Positions 19,497-30,699 of a stretch of 64,000 bases of DNA are shown here, one piece after another. The stretch is from Vigna angularis. Its lineage: Eukaryota; Streptophyta; Magnoliopsida; Fabales; Fabaceae. The stretch spans positions 34,080,001-34,144,000 of the forward strand of contig NC_068975.1 in NCBI RefSeq assembly GCF_016808095.1, in the 5' to 3' direction. Below the pieces are notes generated by a model, which saw only the letters and a program-made list of their open reading frames with translations, ran no database searches and was not told the origin of the DNA. The translations under genes and the position numbers were made by a program. The number at the start of each line of letters is the position of its first letter. Positions within the stretch are counted from its first letter, which is position 1.

Positions 19497-21027
19497 CATG
19501 TGTTCTCTTAATCCCTCTCTAACATATACCATTCATCTACTTGCACAAGAGCATTCCTATTCTTCCACTTTCAATAATTATTTTCAATTTTTTCAGGTAA
19601 TAAAATCATCATAAAAATTTGATGCCATATATACGTTTCTATTTTCAAGTTTTTTTTTTTTGGAATTTCTTCTAAGGAACTTTTCTTGTAGCACAGAAAA
19701 AGGAGAAGTTTCTTCACGATCATGACCTAATATTGTGTTCACTTGTACGCTTGAATTTCGAATTTTGGTGTAGCCGTGTAGCATTGGTTATTCGTATGCA
19801 TTTTCCGCGGTTTCAAATTTGGTCTTTGAGGTAATTTGAGGGAAACAACGCGAACTTTGAAAAATCCGCTCTTAGCGGTCAGCAGTTGACAAAATGCAAT
19901 AAAATAAATTATAAACCAAGGAAATTGACAGAAGTATTACAAAAAGAATTAGTCTTGTGAATATATAAAGTATCTGCTGTGCAATTATTATATTTAGTGT
20001 CTACCGAAAATTAAGTTGTTAATATATATAGTACTATATATATTTTAAGTGAATTTTTACTTAAATATATAAATAAAATTAACTAACTACTGATTAAAAA
20101 AATATTTAATATCATTTAATTTTATTAATCATAACCAGAATAGATTTTTTAAGTATCCTTTATTAGAAATTTATAAAAAAATAATAATGAAATCAAATTT
20201 CAAATAATTAAAGAGTGTTTTTAGAAGTAATTGCGTAATTGTTATATAAAATGAAAAGAAGTTAAAATTTATTTATGTTTAGAAAAACATGACCCGTTAT
20301 GTTAATATTGTTCTATGCAGCATAGAAAATTTAACTTTTTGTTTCAATTTGTAAAAACGGATGAAACCAAAATGAAGAAAAATTACAACAAATAATGAAA
20401 AAGCAAAAATCAGACGAATATTTTGTAATTAACGTTTTTTACTTAATAACGAAAATTTGTATAAAAAAGAAACACATTAAGATATAAAATAAAATAAGTA
20501 ACAAAATAATCAATTTTGTGAATAGATAATCAATTTTTTATTACATAAAATCGATCTGTTTACTATTTTATTACATTTACGTATGTATTATATTTTTATA
20601 TAAGCAATTGTTATTAATTTATTAATATTTATATTTTTGAAATAAAATGAAATATAATTAATGAATTTATCTCTCAATCCCAAAAAAGTATATGCTTTTT
20701 TTATATCAACATAACTATCTATTATTGTGATTCGTACGGTTATGCTAATTAACAATATAATTATTTATTAGATAAAATTTGTATATTGACACTGGTAATT
20801 AATCCTTAGGTATGAGATTTCTTGTCAAGGAATTGTATTGATTCTAATTTGGATTCATTCAACAATTGAGTTAGGGTTTTAATTCGTTACTACTGGGAAA
20901 TCTACTTATATGTATTTAATTATCTCAGTAATTTAATATAAAAAATTGACTTTTTTAATTAGTTTTTATGTCTAAAATCAATTTCCAAAAATGCTGTATA
21001 CTTGCATTTACTTGTATTATTTATAAT
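19497..21027. other. AT-rich intergenic DNA, no gene seen
   Basis: No coding signal, tRNA or element ends recognised. Confidence 0.6.
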
Positions 21028-21396
21028 GGTTTAATAGGTTCGGAGGTCCCTATATTTCTGGGTTCGTTTTAATTGGGTCCTTGAAAGTAATCAATTTGGT
21101 CCTAATTTAACAAAATTGAGTCAATAATACTCTTTCCGTTAAATGTAATGGACGGCGTTAACTTTTTAAACATGTGGCATGTTGAGGCATCCTTTTATTT
21201 GCAGGTGGCACAGTTTTATTTGAAGGATGCTTCAACATACCACATGTTTAAAAAGTTAATGTCGTCCATTGCATTTAACGGAAAGGGTATTATTGACTCA
21301 ATTTTGTTAAATTAGGGACCAAATTGATCACTTTCAAAATTGGAGGACCCAATTGAAACGAACCACAAATATAGGGACCTCCGAACCTATTAAACC
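21028..21396. mobile_element. Foldback (palindromic) MITE-like element
   Basis: A 369-bp near-perfect inverted repeat. The left end GGTTTAATAGGTTCGG matches the reverse complement of the right end, and the two arms (about 165-170 bp each) mirror each other through the centre near 21205, with scattered mismatches. There is no coding capacity. It resembles the long-TIR foldback elements usually assigned to the Mutator superfamily, but I could not confirm a 9-bp target-site duplication. RNA across it would form a long hairpin. Confidence 0.75.
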
Positions 21397-23220
21397 TATT
21401 TTTATCTATATTCATACTTTTTTTGTTATTAATGTGAGGATTTTTTTGTCAAAATAAAAATAAATTCAGATAATATTTATGAGAACAAATTTATTTGTTA
21501 TTCTTCTAAGTCAACATTATACGTTTTAAATATTAATGGAAGAGTTGAACCGCAATCTCTTTTACCCTCTAATCCAATTTTATCACTAAATCATCTTATA
21601 ATTAATAATGTAATTTATCATCATTCAATTAAAACAAAACGATCTCATAAAAATTGATTTATATAACCATACATTTTATTTTAAAGTTATTAGCATTGAT
21701 TGATTCGTATCAATCTAGATTATTCCAAATGGATGAAACTCTTGCACAACTTGTGGTATTGTGTTCTTCCTTGTGGCTGCAGGTTACATAACATTAAGTG
21801 CTTGTATAAAAAAGATATGCTCTAATAAATGATGTTAGAAATTTTGCATTAGTGATCTGAAAAAATATAGATAATAAATAAGTGGATAGAAATTATTGTC
21901 TTTTTAGTTGCTTTTTAGGAAATTGAATTAACTTCAAATTTAAATTCTAAGATAATGTTAAAACGTATTTCAGTTGTTCAAACATCGATCACATCGTTCA
22001 AATGTATAGTTTTGTAAATTCAAAGTTGAAATGTTGAATCTTTATATACTATGACTTGTTTCAATCAATAAAAGAGTTTAAAAATATAGACAAATCACCG
22101 GTTCTGATACTACTGTTAGATCTATCACGGAGATGGTTTACTAGAAAGATTCAAACACTAATAAAATATGAGCTCAATCACATAAGAAACTGACACTATT
22201 TTTTACCAAAAATCTTAATAGAATAGGTTAATAGATCTTTCATCTTTATATATTGTTCTATTTTCTCATCTCTATTCAATATGAAATTTAGACTCACACT
22301 TAGATTCCCAACACATCCAACAACTCCAATGCAAAATAAAAACAATTAATCTGCAAAATACAATAAAAAGTCGTTTATTCAAGACATTGGGCAGATATTT
22401 TGAACCCTGCCAACATTACCTATCCACGCTCTATTACTGATGTAACCACAACAGTGATTTCAAATAATAATGTTAAAATTATCTATAGCTAACATTGACA
22501 GTTATGTCTTTTTTAATAATAGAAACTGTCATACATGCAAAATATTATCTTACAAATATAATAAGAAAATATCTGTTTAAAAGATTATCTTTATATAGTT
22601 AATTCACCACGACGAATTTAGAACATGTCCAACTTTGAATATACATGTATAAAGCAATTTCCAACTGAATTTTTTTTATTTAAGCAATTGTTACGGAACT
22701 CTTCTCCTCCAGAGTGGTCCTCTTTTCTATTTGCATATTATTTATTGATCTAAAATATCGTTTTTCATAATTTTAGAATATTAATTAATACTTATAAATT
22801 ATAATCCAGGGTTTAATTTATTATATATTATTCAATGTTGTAAAGTCATAAGATCATAAGTCTTCTTCCAATCCAACAACCGTCCTCGGTTTACACAATC
22901 TGACAAAAGTCCCTGTTTGTGAATTGCAACTTCTTAGCTTACAAAAAATAATTTATAATGACAAGTTTCATTAAATTGAAGTATTAGGTAAAGGCCTATA
23001 CCCTATGGTTTATAACATTTTTTTTTCATTAGCTTATAATGTTTTCTCATGCACTGTTGAAGTAGTACTGGAGGTCATTACGTGTAGCTTAAATGTTTTT
23101 CCTCTTTTTTTTTTTATCGTTCTTATTTACTTTATTAATTCTCTTTATTTTCATACAATTAAAAAGAACAGTACTTTTATTTTTCCTTTCGAATTTTTTA
23201 TTAAATTTCCGTTAAAGATA
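21397..23220. other. AT-rich intergenic DNA, no gene seen
   Basis: Nothing recognisable beyond short chance open frames. Confidence 0.55.
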
Positions 23221-23730
23221 TTGTTTCTGCTGAATGGGACCGGGAAAAACTCCTGCTACCTCTGTCCGGAAACACTCCTCCTCCGATCGGTCTTCCTCCT
23301 CTCGCTGCCTTTGCACTCGGTATCAGTATGAATGGGTTGACCTGCAGCAAACACTCCGATGATCAAGTCAGAATGGGCTCTCGCAAGTCTATAATTATCA
23401 AAAGAATAGAGAATTTACCTTCTCCTACTATTTATACAATTTCAGAGAATATTCCCCATTAATTTACCTCTTAATGGCTTTCAATGCACATTTTAAATAC
23501 TCGACAAGGACCGTTACCTCATTAACCATACATTTATGAGCATTCAACTGTTGTCTCCAGCCCGCAATTTTACACAACTACCCGATCGGCTACGTTGTGC
23601 TTACTAGCTCCGATCGGACATACCAGGTATGAAACACCCGATCGGGTGCGTCTAAATCTTCCCAAAGGGTGAAACACCCGATCGGTTGTGTCTAAATCTT
23701 TCCGGTCGGTTGTCCATCCTTAGTAGTAAC
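23220..23730. repeat. Decayed dispersed repeat (copy C) with CGATCGG motifs
   Basis: Carries GACCTGCAGCAAACACTCC and GATCAAGTCAG, a diverged version of the strings at about 675 and 2400. CCGATCGG-type motifs occur at about 23283, 23582, 23610, 23638 and 23678. A 40-bp near-tandem duplication starts at 23631 and 23671. Most likely LTR debris; boundaries are uncertain. Confidence 0.45.
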
Positions 23731-25592
23731 AGATATTCTTTTCAATGTTAGATGCTAGTCAATCCTTCGAATGAAGAAAGATATCAAGTCTTTAATGGTA
23801 AATATTTATTTTAGGTTAAATATGAAGGTTTTCCTCTTATTTATTTAATATTATATAACTAATTAATAACTCTGTTTTTAATGAAGCGGTGATGTGCATG
23901 CTATGGCGAGGAAAAACGTAAAAGGGAAATCCCGTCTTCCCAATGGAACGTAAATTATTCTTTTAAAAAGGAGAGAAAATTAGATAAATTTTCTATAAAT
24001 TAAAATTAATTTTAAAAAAAAATCATATTAATTTTTGTAAAAGATTATTTTTAAGTAGTGTATAAGATAATTTTATTCGCAACAAATTTATATTGTTTTT
24101 TATTAACAAAAAAGTTATTAAGCATACCTTTAAATTAAAATCATATACAAATGATGAAAATAAAATAGAAGCACGTGCGAATTAGGCTCTTCTGTAATTC
24201 CCGTCCTCGTTTAACAACGTTGAATGATTGAATTTGCCACAAAAACATACATGGTAGAATCTACGTTTATTATCAGAATATTCCAAATATTCCTTTCTGC
24301 GATGTGGAATAAATATATTTTATGTGGCTGAAGCCGCAGAAACTACAGAAAAGACCACTCACTTTATACGACCATAGATTACAGTCACAAAAAATCGTTA
24401 CTTTTTACTTGTCTTTTATGTTTGGATAAGAAAAAAACCAGTCTGACAAATTAAACTCAATTCGTTACTTCTGTAAAGGGAATGTGGAGTGATGAAAGGA
24501 ATTAGAGAAGAATATAACAGCAGAAAAAGATGAAAAGAAGAGTGTTACTGTTGTTATTGTTTTGTTCATACATGATGTAATAACTAATAAAAGCGATATA
24601 TAGTACAATTAGGTACAGCACACATAGATGCATGATGTAACAAAAAGTGATACAGCAGCATGTTACATTAATTATTATAATACTGTGCTTTCGTTAATCA
24701 CGTGAAGCTTAATTTAACATCAATTCATAACTACCATGAAGTGAATCCCACTCTGATTCCTTAGTTTTAGACCTATATATGTAATTTAGCAAATTTTTAA
24801 CAGGAAAAGGGGAGCATTATATTAGATGTGTGTGAAATATCAGAAACAGCTTTAAATATCAAACGAAAATTATGTCTGTGGAGTAAATAAATTGGCAAAA
24901 CCTGTTGAATCCATAAAAAAGGGCACATGCATTGTACCTTTCGTTAAAAAGTTTTTCTTTCTCCAAGTCTAAAATATGTACAGTGCTAGAAACTTAGCAC
25001 GAAAGTTGCATCTAATGCCGATCACAGTAATAGGCTTTCAATTTTTGTGTAGTTTGGAAGCAACTGTCAATTATTGCTATTGCTACTGCTAACGCAATTA
25101 GTTTACACATGAAAGCTTTGATGCAATCACCAAACCAACAAGAAAGAGATGTGACCAAAAAATGTCAACATCTAAGAGAACAGAAAAAGATTGGCAACAG
25201 TGTTGATATGAACCAATGGCCAACCTCATATCTGGCTTTATCTAGTAGCATTCATAATTCTGTATTTTGTCATAAAAAGACCTTTTCTCTTGCCTCTTCT
25301 TAAAGCCATTCCATTCCAAACACTTTCATTTTTGTCCAAAACTAACGTTTTCCCCTTAACAAATACGAATATTAAACAACAAAAATCATACATTAATAAC
25401 AAAATGTCTCAAATCCAAAACGTGGAAATGATTGGTTGAGTTCTTCTCGTGATTTCAAGGTTCAGCAAGGGCAAAATGGTCATCAAGGGCATCACATAAT
25501 TATATAGGATATCTTATCTACCATGTCTTGACAGTTTCTGCTAATACAATTCTAAAGGCTCAGCTGATTATCCAAAGCTATCAGCACTCGTC
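23730..25592. other. Intergenic DNA and upstream region of the DUF1685 gene
   Basis: No gene recognised. The last 150 bp before the ATG presumably hold the promoter and leader of the DUF1685 gene; I see no diagnostic element. Confidence 0.5.
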
Positions 25593-26267
25593 ATGGATGC
25601 AGAAGAAGTCTTGAGCCTCTTTGATTCATGCTGGTTTGGGTATCAAACATCGAAGGAACGCTCAAGTTCATCAACACCGACAAATTCTCATGAAAATTCA
25701 GATCATCAAATAAAAGAAGAACCATCAGAACCAATGCTTTTGCGCTTCCAAAGCACTCACAACAGGTCCATGAGCGACCAGTTGAGTTCCATGACATGTT
25801 TCAACGATGATTCTCTTTCCCCAGACTCAGTTTTTTCGCCAAAGCTTCAAACCATTCTCTCGGGAAAAGATGTCACAGACTCAGAAGTACAGGTGCGGCA
25901 TGAAGTGTTGCCTAAGAAGAGGGAAAGGAAGAAGAAAAGGCAAAGCAAGAGTTTGTCAGACCTTGAATTTGAGGAGTTAAAAGGGTTCATGGATCTGGGG
26001 TTTGTTTTCTCAGAGGAAGATAAGGACTCTAGTTTGGCTTCAATCCTTCCTGGCTTGCAAAGGTTAGGGAAGAGTGACGAGGAAGAAGAGGATTGTGATG
26101 GGTCTGCAGTACAAAGACCTTACCTCTCGGAAGCGTGGAAGGTTCAAGAAAAAAGTAAGAAAGAGAACCCTCTCGTGAATTGGAAAATTCCTGCTCTGAA
26201 CAATGAAATTGACATAAAAGATAGTCTCAGGTGGTGGGCTCATACTGTTGCTTCCACTGTTAGATGA
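25593..26267 (+). CDS. DUF1685 family protein
   Basis: A single-exon gene of 224 codons. The N-terminus MDAEEVLSLFDSCWFGY matches the family's usual start. A basic stretch KKRERKKKRQ (about residues 108-117) could be a nuclear-localisation signal. The conserved core SLSDLEFEELKGFMDLGFVF (about 120-139) is followed by LPGLQRLG, RPYLSEAW, PLVNWKIP and the C-terminal DSLRWWAHTVASTVR. This ordered set is the DUF1685 signature. The family is plant-specific with no established biochemical role. It is Ser/Glu-rich and probably partly disordered, with no signal peptide or membrane segment. The length is typical. The start is chosen because the family motif begins at this Met. Confidence 0.9.
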   Translation: MDAEEVLSLFDSCWFGYQTSKERSSSSTPTNSHENSDHQIKEEPSEPMLLRFQSTHNRSMSDQLSSMTCFNDDSLSPDSVFSPKLQTILSGKDVTDSEVQVRHEVLPKKRERKKKRQSKSLSDLEFEELKGFMDLGFVFSEEDKDSSLASILPGLQRLGKSDEEEEDCDGSAVQRPYLSEAWKVQEKSKKENPLVNWKIPALNNEIDIKDSLRWWAHTVASTVR

Positions 26268-28440
26268 TGGAGTTTTGTAATTCCAGTTTTTCTTGTACTA
26301 CATATTTTGCTTATATTTCAGAAATTTTGTTTAACTTTTTGCTATAGCAGCTTTTTAACCTTTTTCCGTCAGGAATTTCTGGAATACCACATTGTAATTT
26401 CAGATCAGAGGAGGGAAATGCATCTCAGATTTTAAGATCATTGTAGGTCACAGACAATTTCTGTTGCAGTAGGTCCATCTCAAGTTTGAAATTTTGTACT
26501 TCAAAATTAAGGCCACAAAGCTTGCACCGAACCCAATACCAGACTCTCCAAACCACAAAAAGGTTAAACATAATTAAATCACCCACTCATTCGGCTTTTT
26601 CCAATCACTTTTGTTTTGCTACCTTCACCGGAATGTATGAAAATGAGAAAGTAAGAAGAGAAATAATAGAATTACATTTGATATTATCTTTTTTTTATTT
26701 TTAAAATTTTTTAAAAATATAAAAATTTATTCTTTTATAATTATTTTATTTTTATAATATTTGTCAAATAAATGTAAACGTGTCTTTTTATTATAAGTAA
26801 TATCATTTCTAATATAGTAGAAAAAAGAAAATTTGTTAGTTATATTGATTGATAAAAGTTTATCAATTTTAACCTTTACGTATATAATTATATGTATTCA
26901 CTTTATTCAGTGACTGTAGAGAAGTTAAATTTAATGAAGCAAAAATCTGTTAAATGTATAATATTGGTAAGATAATGAATAGTGAATAGTGTATGAATCA
27001 TTATTACAAGCTGATTGGCAAAACAATACTGGAAAAGTGTATTGGCAATATTTTAATGTTTCTTGTTCAGTAATTTGAGACGATCCAAGCACAAGGATAA
27101 TTGTTGTGCAATCATTTGATTGATGTTTTTCAACCACTCAAAGATACTGCACAAGCGGTTGACTTTTCATCTCATATCTTAGAAGAAATTACCGATATGA
27201 AAATAAAATTCTCAATTATTATTATTCTCCTCTTTATCCTTTTTACCACCTTTCAAATTTATTTTTCCTTTATTTTAATTTTATTACCATTTAACAATGG
27301 AATAATATATGGAAAAGTTGAAAACGCATAAAATTTGACAGGAATCAAATTTAAAATATTAACCTCGAGGGGTAAATCTGTAAACGTACTTTTGTTTTGG
27401 TTGCCTTAACCACGTCACTTTAAAACCTACGCTTTTAAGTTCCGATTGGGGGGACATGAAGTCCGATAGATAGATATGTTGGGCCAAAAATTGGTAAGGA
27501 AAGACCTAAATTTTTGGATCTGTGAGACTGGTTTAGTTATATTCTGCTACATTTAATTATTTTCGTCCCATTTAATTATATTATTTCAAAAATACTTTTC
27601 AATTAACTAAGAATTTATTTTATATCAATAATATTTAAAAATTAAATTTCAATAAAGAACATTTCAGAAAAGAAAATTAAATGTGATGTGTAAAATTAAG
27701 CTATACTGATTAACTTTTTAATTACCACAAAGATTAGTTATTCTTTTATGAATCTCGATTATTTCATTGCCATGTCTGTTTTTAAAATATTTTTATTAAT
27801 TTTTGATTATTTATAAAAATACATTAAGTGTTTGAGACAATATAATTAAAACATTTTTTGTCAGCAAATAAGAGGATTAATAGAAAAATATTGTAAAAGA
27901 TATATAATTATTCTGTAAACTTTATCCTGCACAATACTTTTAGCATGCTCATAATCTAATAAATTCAAACTCATCCATGTTTCCATGTTTCAGTTTCTAA
28001 ATGATAATCAGATAACCATCCTAGAGTTCAGGTTATCGATGTTAGAATATATGCCAATTTTGTATAGATTACATTTAACCAAGAAAGTAAAGGAAGTTCT
28101 TCCTTATTATATCTAATCACAGATTAAACTTTTAACGCAAATCCCTTGCTTACACGGATTACTCGTATAAATACAAAGAATAGAAGGTAAGAGATCCAAT
28201 CAACTCGTATTTTCATTGAATAAAATGTAAAACAAAAAGAGATTATGCAAAAATCATGTGGTAAACCTGCTATTGTTGGCTCCAGTATTACTATAAAGCA
28301 AGCTATACATTTTCTATATCAAAAATATCAATTTTGTTTATTACTGCAATGTAAAACAGCATATAGACAATGACCTCAACGAGGATCAGCAGGATGTTTC
28401 ATTTAAAATAATATATGCCAATGTACAACACAACCAACAG
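26268..28440. other. Intergenic DNA between DUF1685 and PPR genes
   Basis: The first 200 bp or so are probably DUF1685 3' UTR. The rest is AT-rich with no recognised gene. Confidence 0.5.
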
Positions 28441-28618
28441 CAATTTACAAAAATAAAGAGCTTGGGTTTACCTTTTTTGAGGGGAAGGGGAAGAAAAGAA
28501 TATCACACAATAACTAGAATTTAAAGAAGAATTCAAAGAAGATTAGTAGCTTAGTGTTGCTATGTCCTTGGACCAAAGAGGTCCTTGGTCCTTCGTCACA
28601 TTCAATTCAATCAGGCAA

Positions 28619-30555
28619 TCATATAAACTGACTAGCAGATTTTGTAGGCTCTCTTCTCTTGGCGTTTTTCTTCATCATGACAACCCAACTAGCTAATATA
28701 TTAGACTCTTCAAACTTACCAACAAAATTCATCTTTCTAGCTAACTCCTCAAGGATGAATGTATTCCCAGTTTTAGAAATATCAGAAGCAAACTTGTTAT
28801 AGTCAAGTTGAGGAGCTTTCATCCCCTTCTCTAACATTTCCTCTAGATACCTGCATGCGTCACCAGACCTGTCCTGTCTTATAAGCCCACCAATGAGTAC
28901 AGCGTAGGAATTTTCATCAGGACAGCACCCCTTCTGATGCATCTCATCCCAAATTACGTGACCCATTTCATAATTTTTTGTCATAAAATAGGATTTCATT
29001 ATCATGTTGTAGGAGTGAACAGTTGGTTCAATGCCACTTTGAATCATTTTCTTGTATATTCTCACTGCATCATCTGGCATATATGCTGGCTAGTCATCAG
29101 TTTTATCAAAGCATTGTAGGTCCTCCCATCGGGTGAACAACCTCTTTCCCTCATTTCCTTCAGTAGATTGTATACCATATCCATTTTCTTCTGCCTCCCA
29201 AACCCAGTGATCAAGCACGTGTAAAGTGCAACATCAGGTTGGCACCCTCGATCTACCATTTCATCAAAATATTCTATCGCTTCTCTTGTCATCTTCTGCT
29301 TGCAGAAGTCCTGTATAATAATTGTATAACTCCGAACATTGGGTGAAGGACCTTTGGCCTTCATAATTCCAAATAACTTGATGGCATCAGACTTCTTCTT
29401 ACACTTCAACAACCCCTCAAGCATAATATTGTGCGCAACAATATCCGGCTTAAATCCCCCATCAATCATCTCATTCCACACCCTCCCTGCTTCCAGCAAG
29501 TTTTTCAACCTGCACCAACCACTAAGAAGTATGGTGTAAGTTTGCAAATTGGGTATAAATCTATCTCTCAATTTCTCAAAAACAGCTTGCGCTTCTTTAC
29601 CGAGTTTTGCAGTGCCAAGACTTTCAAGCAAGAAATTAATCACATCAACACCCACTTTAAACCCATGCTTCTTCATCAGATCGAAGATCCACACAACCTT
29701 CTTCCTTTGCTTTGCTTCAGAAAAGGCTTTAATAGCAATGGAGAAAGTCTCCATTGTCAAAAGACCCTTCTCACCCATTTCCTCAAACAATGCCACCATT
29801 GTCTCAAACTGTCTAGTCCTCCCAAGAACACGCATCATGCAGTTATAAGTTCTGGAATCATGAGCAAACCCAGGCCTCTTCCCCGCCCAACAAAAGAACC
29901 GAAAAGCCGGCTTCCTAGCATGTTTAAACCTTTGCAGCACCTCCACCACCAAATCATGCGACAATCGAACCCCGCATTCATCAAGAACAGCTTCCATGTT
30001 CCTATCTAATGCAAACAATTCGTCAATCACCTTGCATACCCTATGAACCTCATCAAGGTCTACACAAGATTCATCACCGACACCTCTACCATCACAATCT
30101 TCCTCAAGCCCAGAATCAGCATCGCTAGCAAATGTCCTACTATTGTTCAAAAACGGAAACTTTTCATGATGAAAAGGGGAAAGGGGTAAGGCGGAAAAAG
30201 AGCCCAGACGGATAATCAACAGCTTTTTTGGAAAAGCAAGGAGTGGAGAGGGGTGTGGCAAAAGAAGTGAAATTTGACAACGAGAATGATGGAAAGTGCA
30301 ATCAGGAGAAGCACGAAGCAAACGAGACAAGGGCAGAGAGCTACCACAAGGTAAGCGCACTTGCTCTCCTCCTCTTTGCGGTAGTTGTCTCCGATGGAAA
30401 GAGCGAAGCTGGGTGGCGGAGAAGACGCAGCATAGGCCATGTTGATGTGGCAGTGGAGAATGCGCGTGGTGTCGCAGGATTAATGTCAAAGGTAGAACGT
30501 TGGAGGAGGTTCTTGTTGTGTGACCAAGAGAGAGAGTCATCAAGGTGCCATTCAC
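28619..30555 (-). CDS. Mitochondrial-type PPR protein (At3g62470-like), frameshifted
   Basis: Pentatricopeptide repeat protein of the P class. The N-terminal frame (30555 down to 29062, 497 codons) carries tandem PPRs from about residue 230, e.g. TYTILLSGWCRLKNLLEAGR and HNIMLEGLLKCKKKSDAIKL. It ends out of phase after NALIKLMTSQH. The C-terminal part continues in another frame (29080 down to 28619, from DDAVRIYKKMIQSGIEPT), with the last repeats and the basic tail KKNAKRREPTKSASQFI. A duplicated AT in a TATATG run near 29080 accounts for the shift. As I recall, repeats and tail follow the Arabidopsis At3g62470/At3g62540 group, thought to act on mitochondrial RNA. The first 110 residues do not resemble a normal protein, so the true start may be further in or preceded by an intron. 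The break may be a real null allele or an assembly error. Confidence 0.85.
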
Positions 30556-30633
30556 ATCACAGGCAGTAGAATTACTAAGGAAAAAATGTAGTGAGTGAAG
30601 TTCTGTGTTTGGGTGATGGGTTATGGGTTAAAT

Positions 30634-30687
30634 CGTGATGGGCCCTCGGCCCAGTTAACCCGTGATGGGCCCTCGGCCCAGTTAAGT
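30634..30687 (-). promoter_or_regulatory. Tandem site II (TGGGCC) repeat upstream of PPR gene
   Basis: Two copies of a 27-bp unit (CGTGATGGGCCCTCGGCCCA...), start to start 27 bp, at 30634 and 30661. Each holds GGGCCC and GGCCCA. TGGGCC/GGCCCA is the TCP-bound site II element common upstream of nuclear genes for mitochondrial and ribosomal proteins. The pair sits about 80-130 bp upstream of the PPR ATG. Confidence 0.65.
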
Positions 30688-30699
30688 TGGATACAGATT

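Noticed and set aside
29431..30009. 192-codon plus-strand frame
   Set aside because: Antisense to the PPR gene; composition mirrors the real frame and no domain is visible.
30216..30440. 74-codon minus-strand frame with a hydrophobic segment
   Set aside because: Overlaps the PPR N-terminal frame and matches no family I know. Kept only as a query about the PPR start.
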